DNA from: Rugosimonospora acidiphila
GTDB taxonomy: Bacteria; Actinomycetota; Actinomycetes; Mycobacteriales; Micromonosporaceae
Assembly: GCF_039543385.1 (NCBI RefSeq)
Contig: NZ_BAABJQ010000006.1
Location: 62,001-126,000 of the forward strand
DNA length: 64,000 bases
Direction of reading: 5' to 3'
The notes below the pieces were generated by a model. The model was not told the origin of the DNA. It worked only from the letters and a program-made list of their open reading frames with translations, and ran no database searches. The translations under genes and the position numbers were made by a program. Positions 63,281-64,000 of this stretch are shown one piece after another. Position 1 is the stretch's first letter; the number at the start of each line of letters is the position of its first letter.

Positions 63281-64000
63281 ATGAGCGAAACATCGGTGAA
63301 CATCCTCGACGGCAACACCTTCGTGGTGAGCGATACCAGCGGCGACATCGAGGCTTCCCCCTCCGAGCCCAACGGCATGTTCTCCTACGACACCCGCTTC
63401 CTGTCGACCTGGGTGATGACCATCAACGGGGAGCGACTCAGCCCGCTATCCATCGACGACCTGCACTATTTTCAAACCCGGTTCTTCCTGGTGCCTGGGG
63501 CCGGCACCGTGGTCTACACCGACAACAAGCTCTCCGTGGTCCGCAAGCGCACCGTGTGCGAGGGCTTCCACGAGGAGCTGACCATCCTCAACCACGACGA
63601 CAAGCCGCGAGACATCAGCGTGCGGCTGGAGGTCGGCTCCGATTTCGCCGACCTCTTCGAGGTGAAGGACTCGCTGTCCAAGAAGGGCAAGTACAGCGCC
63701 ACGGTCGAGCCGGACCGGCTGGTTCTCGGGTACGAACGGCAGACCTTCAACCGTCAGACCGTCATCTCCACCACCGGCGACGCGAAGCTGGACAAGAAGG
63801 GGCTGACGTTCAACTTCCGCGTGGAGCCGGACGGTAAATGGGAGACCGAGATCCAGGTCGACGCGGAGATCCGCGGCGTGGGCGGACGTGAGGTGCACGT
63901 CGGACACGCCTGGGGTGCCAGCCGCAGCCGTGACTGGCGGGAGATGGTGCAGGACCTGGAGACCTGGGTCGGCAAGGCGCCGCGCCTGGAATGTGACTGG
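63281..64000 (+). CDS. Glycogen debranching enzyme-like protein, N-terminal part
   Basis: The first 240 residues of an amylo-alpha-1,6-glucosidase-related protein; the window ends inside it. The N-terminal domain of this family is visible: NILDGNTFVVSDTSGDIE, then the family's hallmark GMFSYDTRFLSTW and later a beta-sandwich (LEVGSDFADLFEVKD). The glycosidase barrel should follow downstream. GGAGG lies 5 nt before ATG 63281. Coupling to an SCP2 gene is unusual for glycogen metabolism, so the true substrate may be another glucan or trehalose-linked sugar (inference). Confidence 0.9.
   Translation, partial: MSETSVNILDGNTFVVSDTSGDIEASPSEPNGMFSYDTRFLSTWVMTINGERLSPLSIDDLHYFQTRFFLVPGAGTVVYTDNKLSVVRKRTVCEGFHEELTILNHDDKPRDISVRLEVGSDFADLFEVKDSLSKKGKYSATVEPDRLVLGYERQTFNRQTVISTTGDAKLDKKGLTFNFRVEPDGKWETEIQVDAEIRGVGGREVHVGHAWGASRSRDWREMVQDLETWVGKAPRLECDW

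Noticed and set aside
1..64000. tRNA or rRNA genes, insertion sequences, phage genes
   Set aside because: I looked for tRNA T-arm patterns, transposase motifs and inverted-repeat ends and found none that held up.

Overview
The window is about 72 percent GC, densely coding, rich in GTG starts and free of rRNA, tRNA, phage, insertion-sequence and CRISPR signals. Gene content and order point to an actinomycete, most likely Micromonosporaceae (inference from protein types; no search was possible). From my knowledge of Mycobacterium tuberculosis, the backbone ctaE-trpD, ctaF-ctaC, adoK-like kinase, ErpA-like protein, glycerate kinase, DUF3043, cobT/cobS, pepA, sucB, lipB-lipA, DUF4191, glnA1, glnE, glnA2, panB follows Rv2192-Rv2225 closely, so this is chromosomal core with lineage-specific inserts.

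Layout. 1-5.8 kb: cytochrome aa3 oxidase subunits III, IV and II around an atypical receiver protein, trpD and an S9 peptidase. 5.9-7.4 kb: a translationally coupled cysteine desulfurase/TusA pair. 7.5-15 kb: GDPD phosphodiesterase, adoK-like kinase, Fe-S insertion protein, glycerate kinase, nadA, murA and a DUF3043 membrane protein. 15.2-18.4 kb: a 1064-residue repeat-rich WG-repeat protein. 18.5-23.6 kb: aldo/keto reductase, M50 protease and cobalamin genes, including a CobU-CobT fusion. 23.9-32 kb: pepA, lpd and sucB of the 2-oxoacid dehydrogenase complexes, and an uncharacterised polytopic protein. 32-38.9 kb: MMPL transporter, then the lipoate genes lipB and lipA, which supply the cofactor of SucB. 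They are separated by an insert holding a Clp-N/HTH regulator with two tandem operators and a T-box leader in front of a gutted aspartyl-tRNA synthetase gene. 39-55 kb: glutamine synthetase glnA1 (with a GlnR-type box), glnE that adenylylates it, and glnA2, with inserts of a secreted Cys-rich protein, an Ntn-hydrolase acylase, an LD-carboxypeptidase, a sigma-factor remnant fused to a membrane protein, a WYL/VOC pair and an ECF sigma/anti-sigma pair. 55-64 kb: nadE, panB, an F420-NADP reductase-like protein, a histone-H1-like protein, a LigD-type polymerase, small proteins, an SCP2 protein and the start of a glycogen-debranching enzyme.

Two regulatory styles recur. Many genes have a -10 box (TANNNT or a close match) ending 6-8 nt before the start codon and no ribosome-binding site, which suggests leaderless transcripts. 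Convergent gene pairs are separated by long GC-rich hairpins without U-tracts. The points most worth a second look are the Asp-type translational T-box attached to a deleted aspS, the GTCAA-N7-TTGAC operator pair at the Clp-N/HTH gene, the sigma-remnant/membrane fusion, the giant WG protein, a candidate small RNA near 61.95 kb, and a dispersed TCCA-N3-TGGA palindrome.
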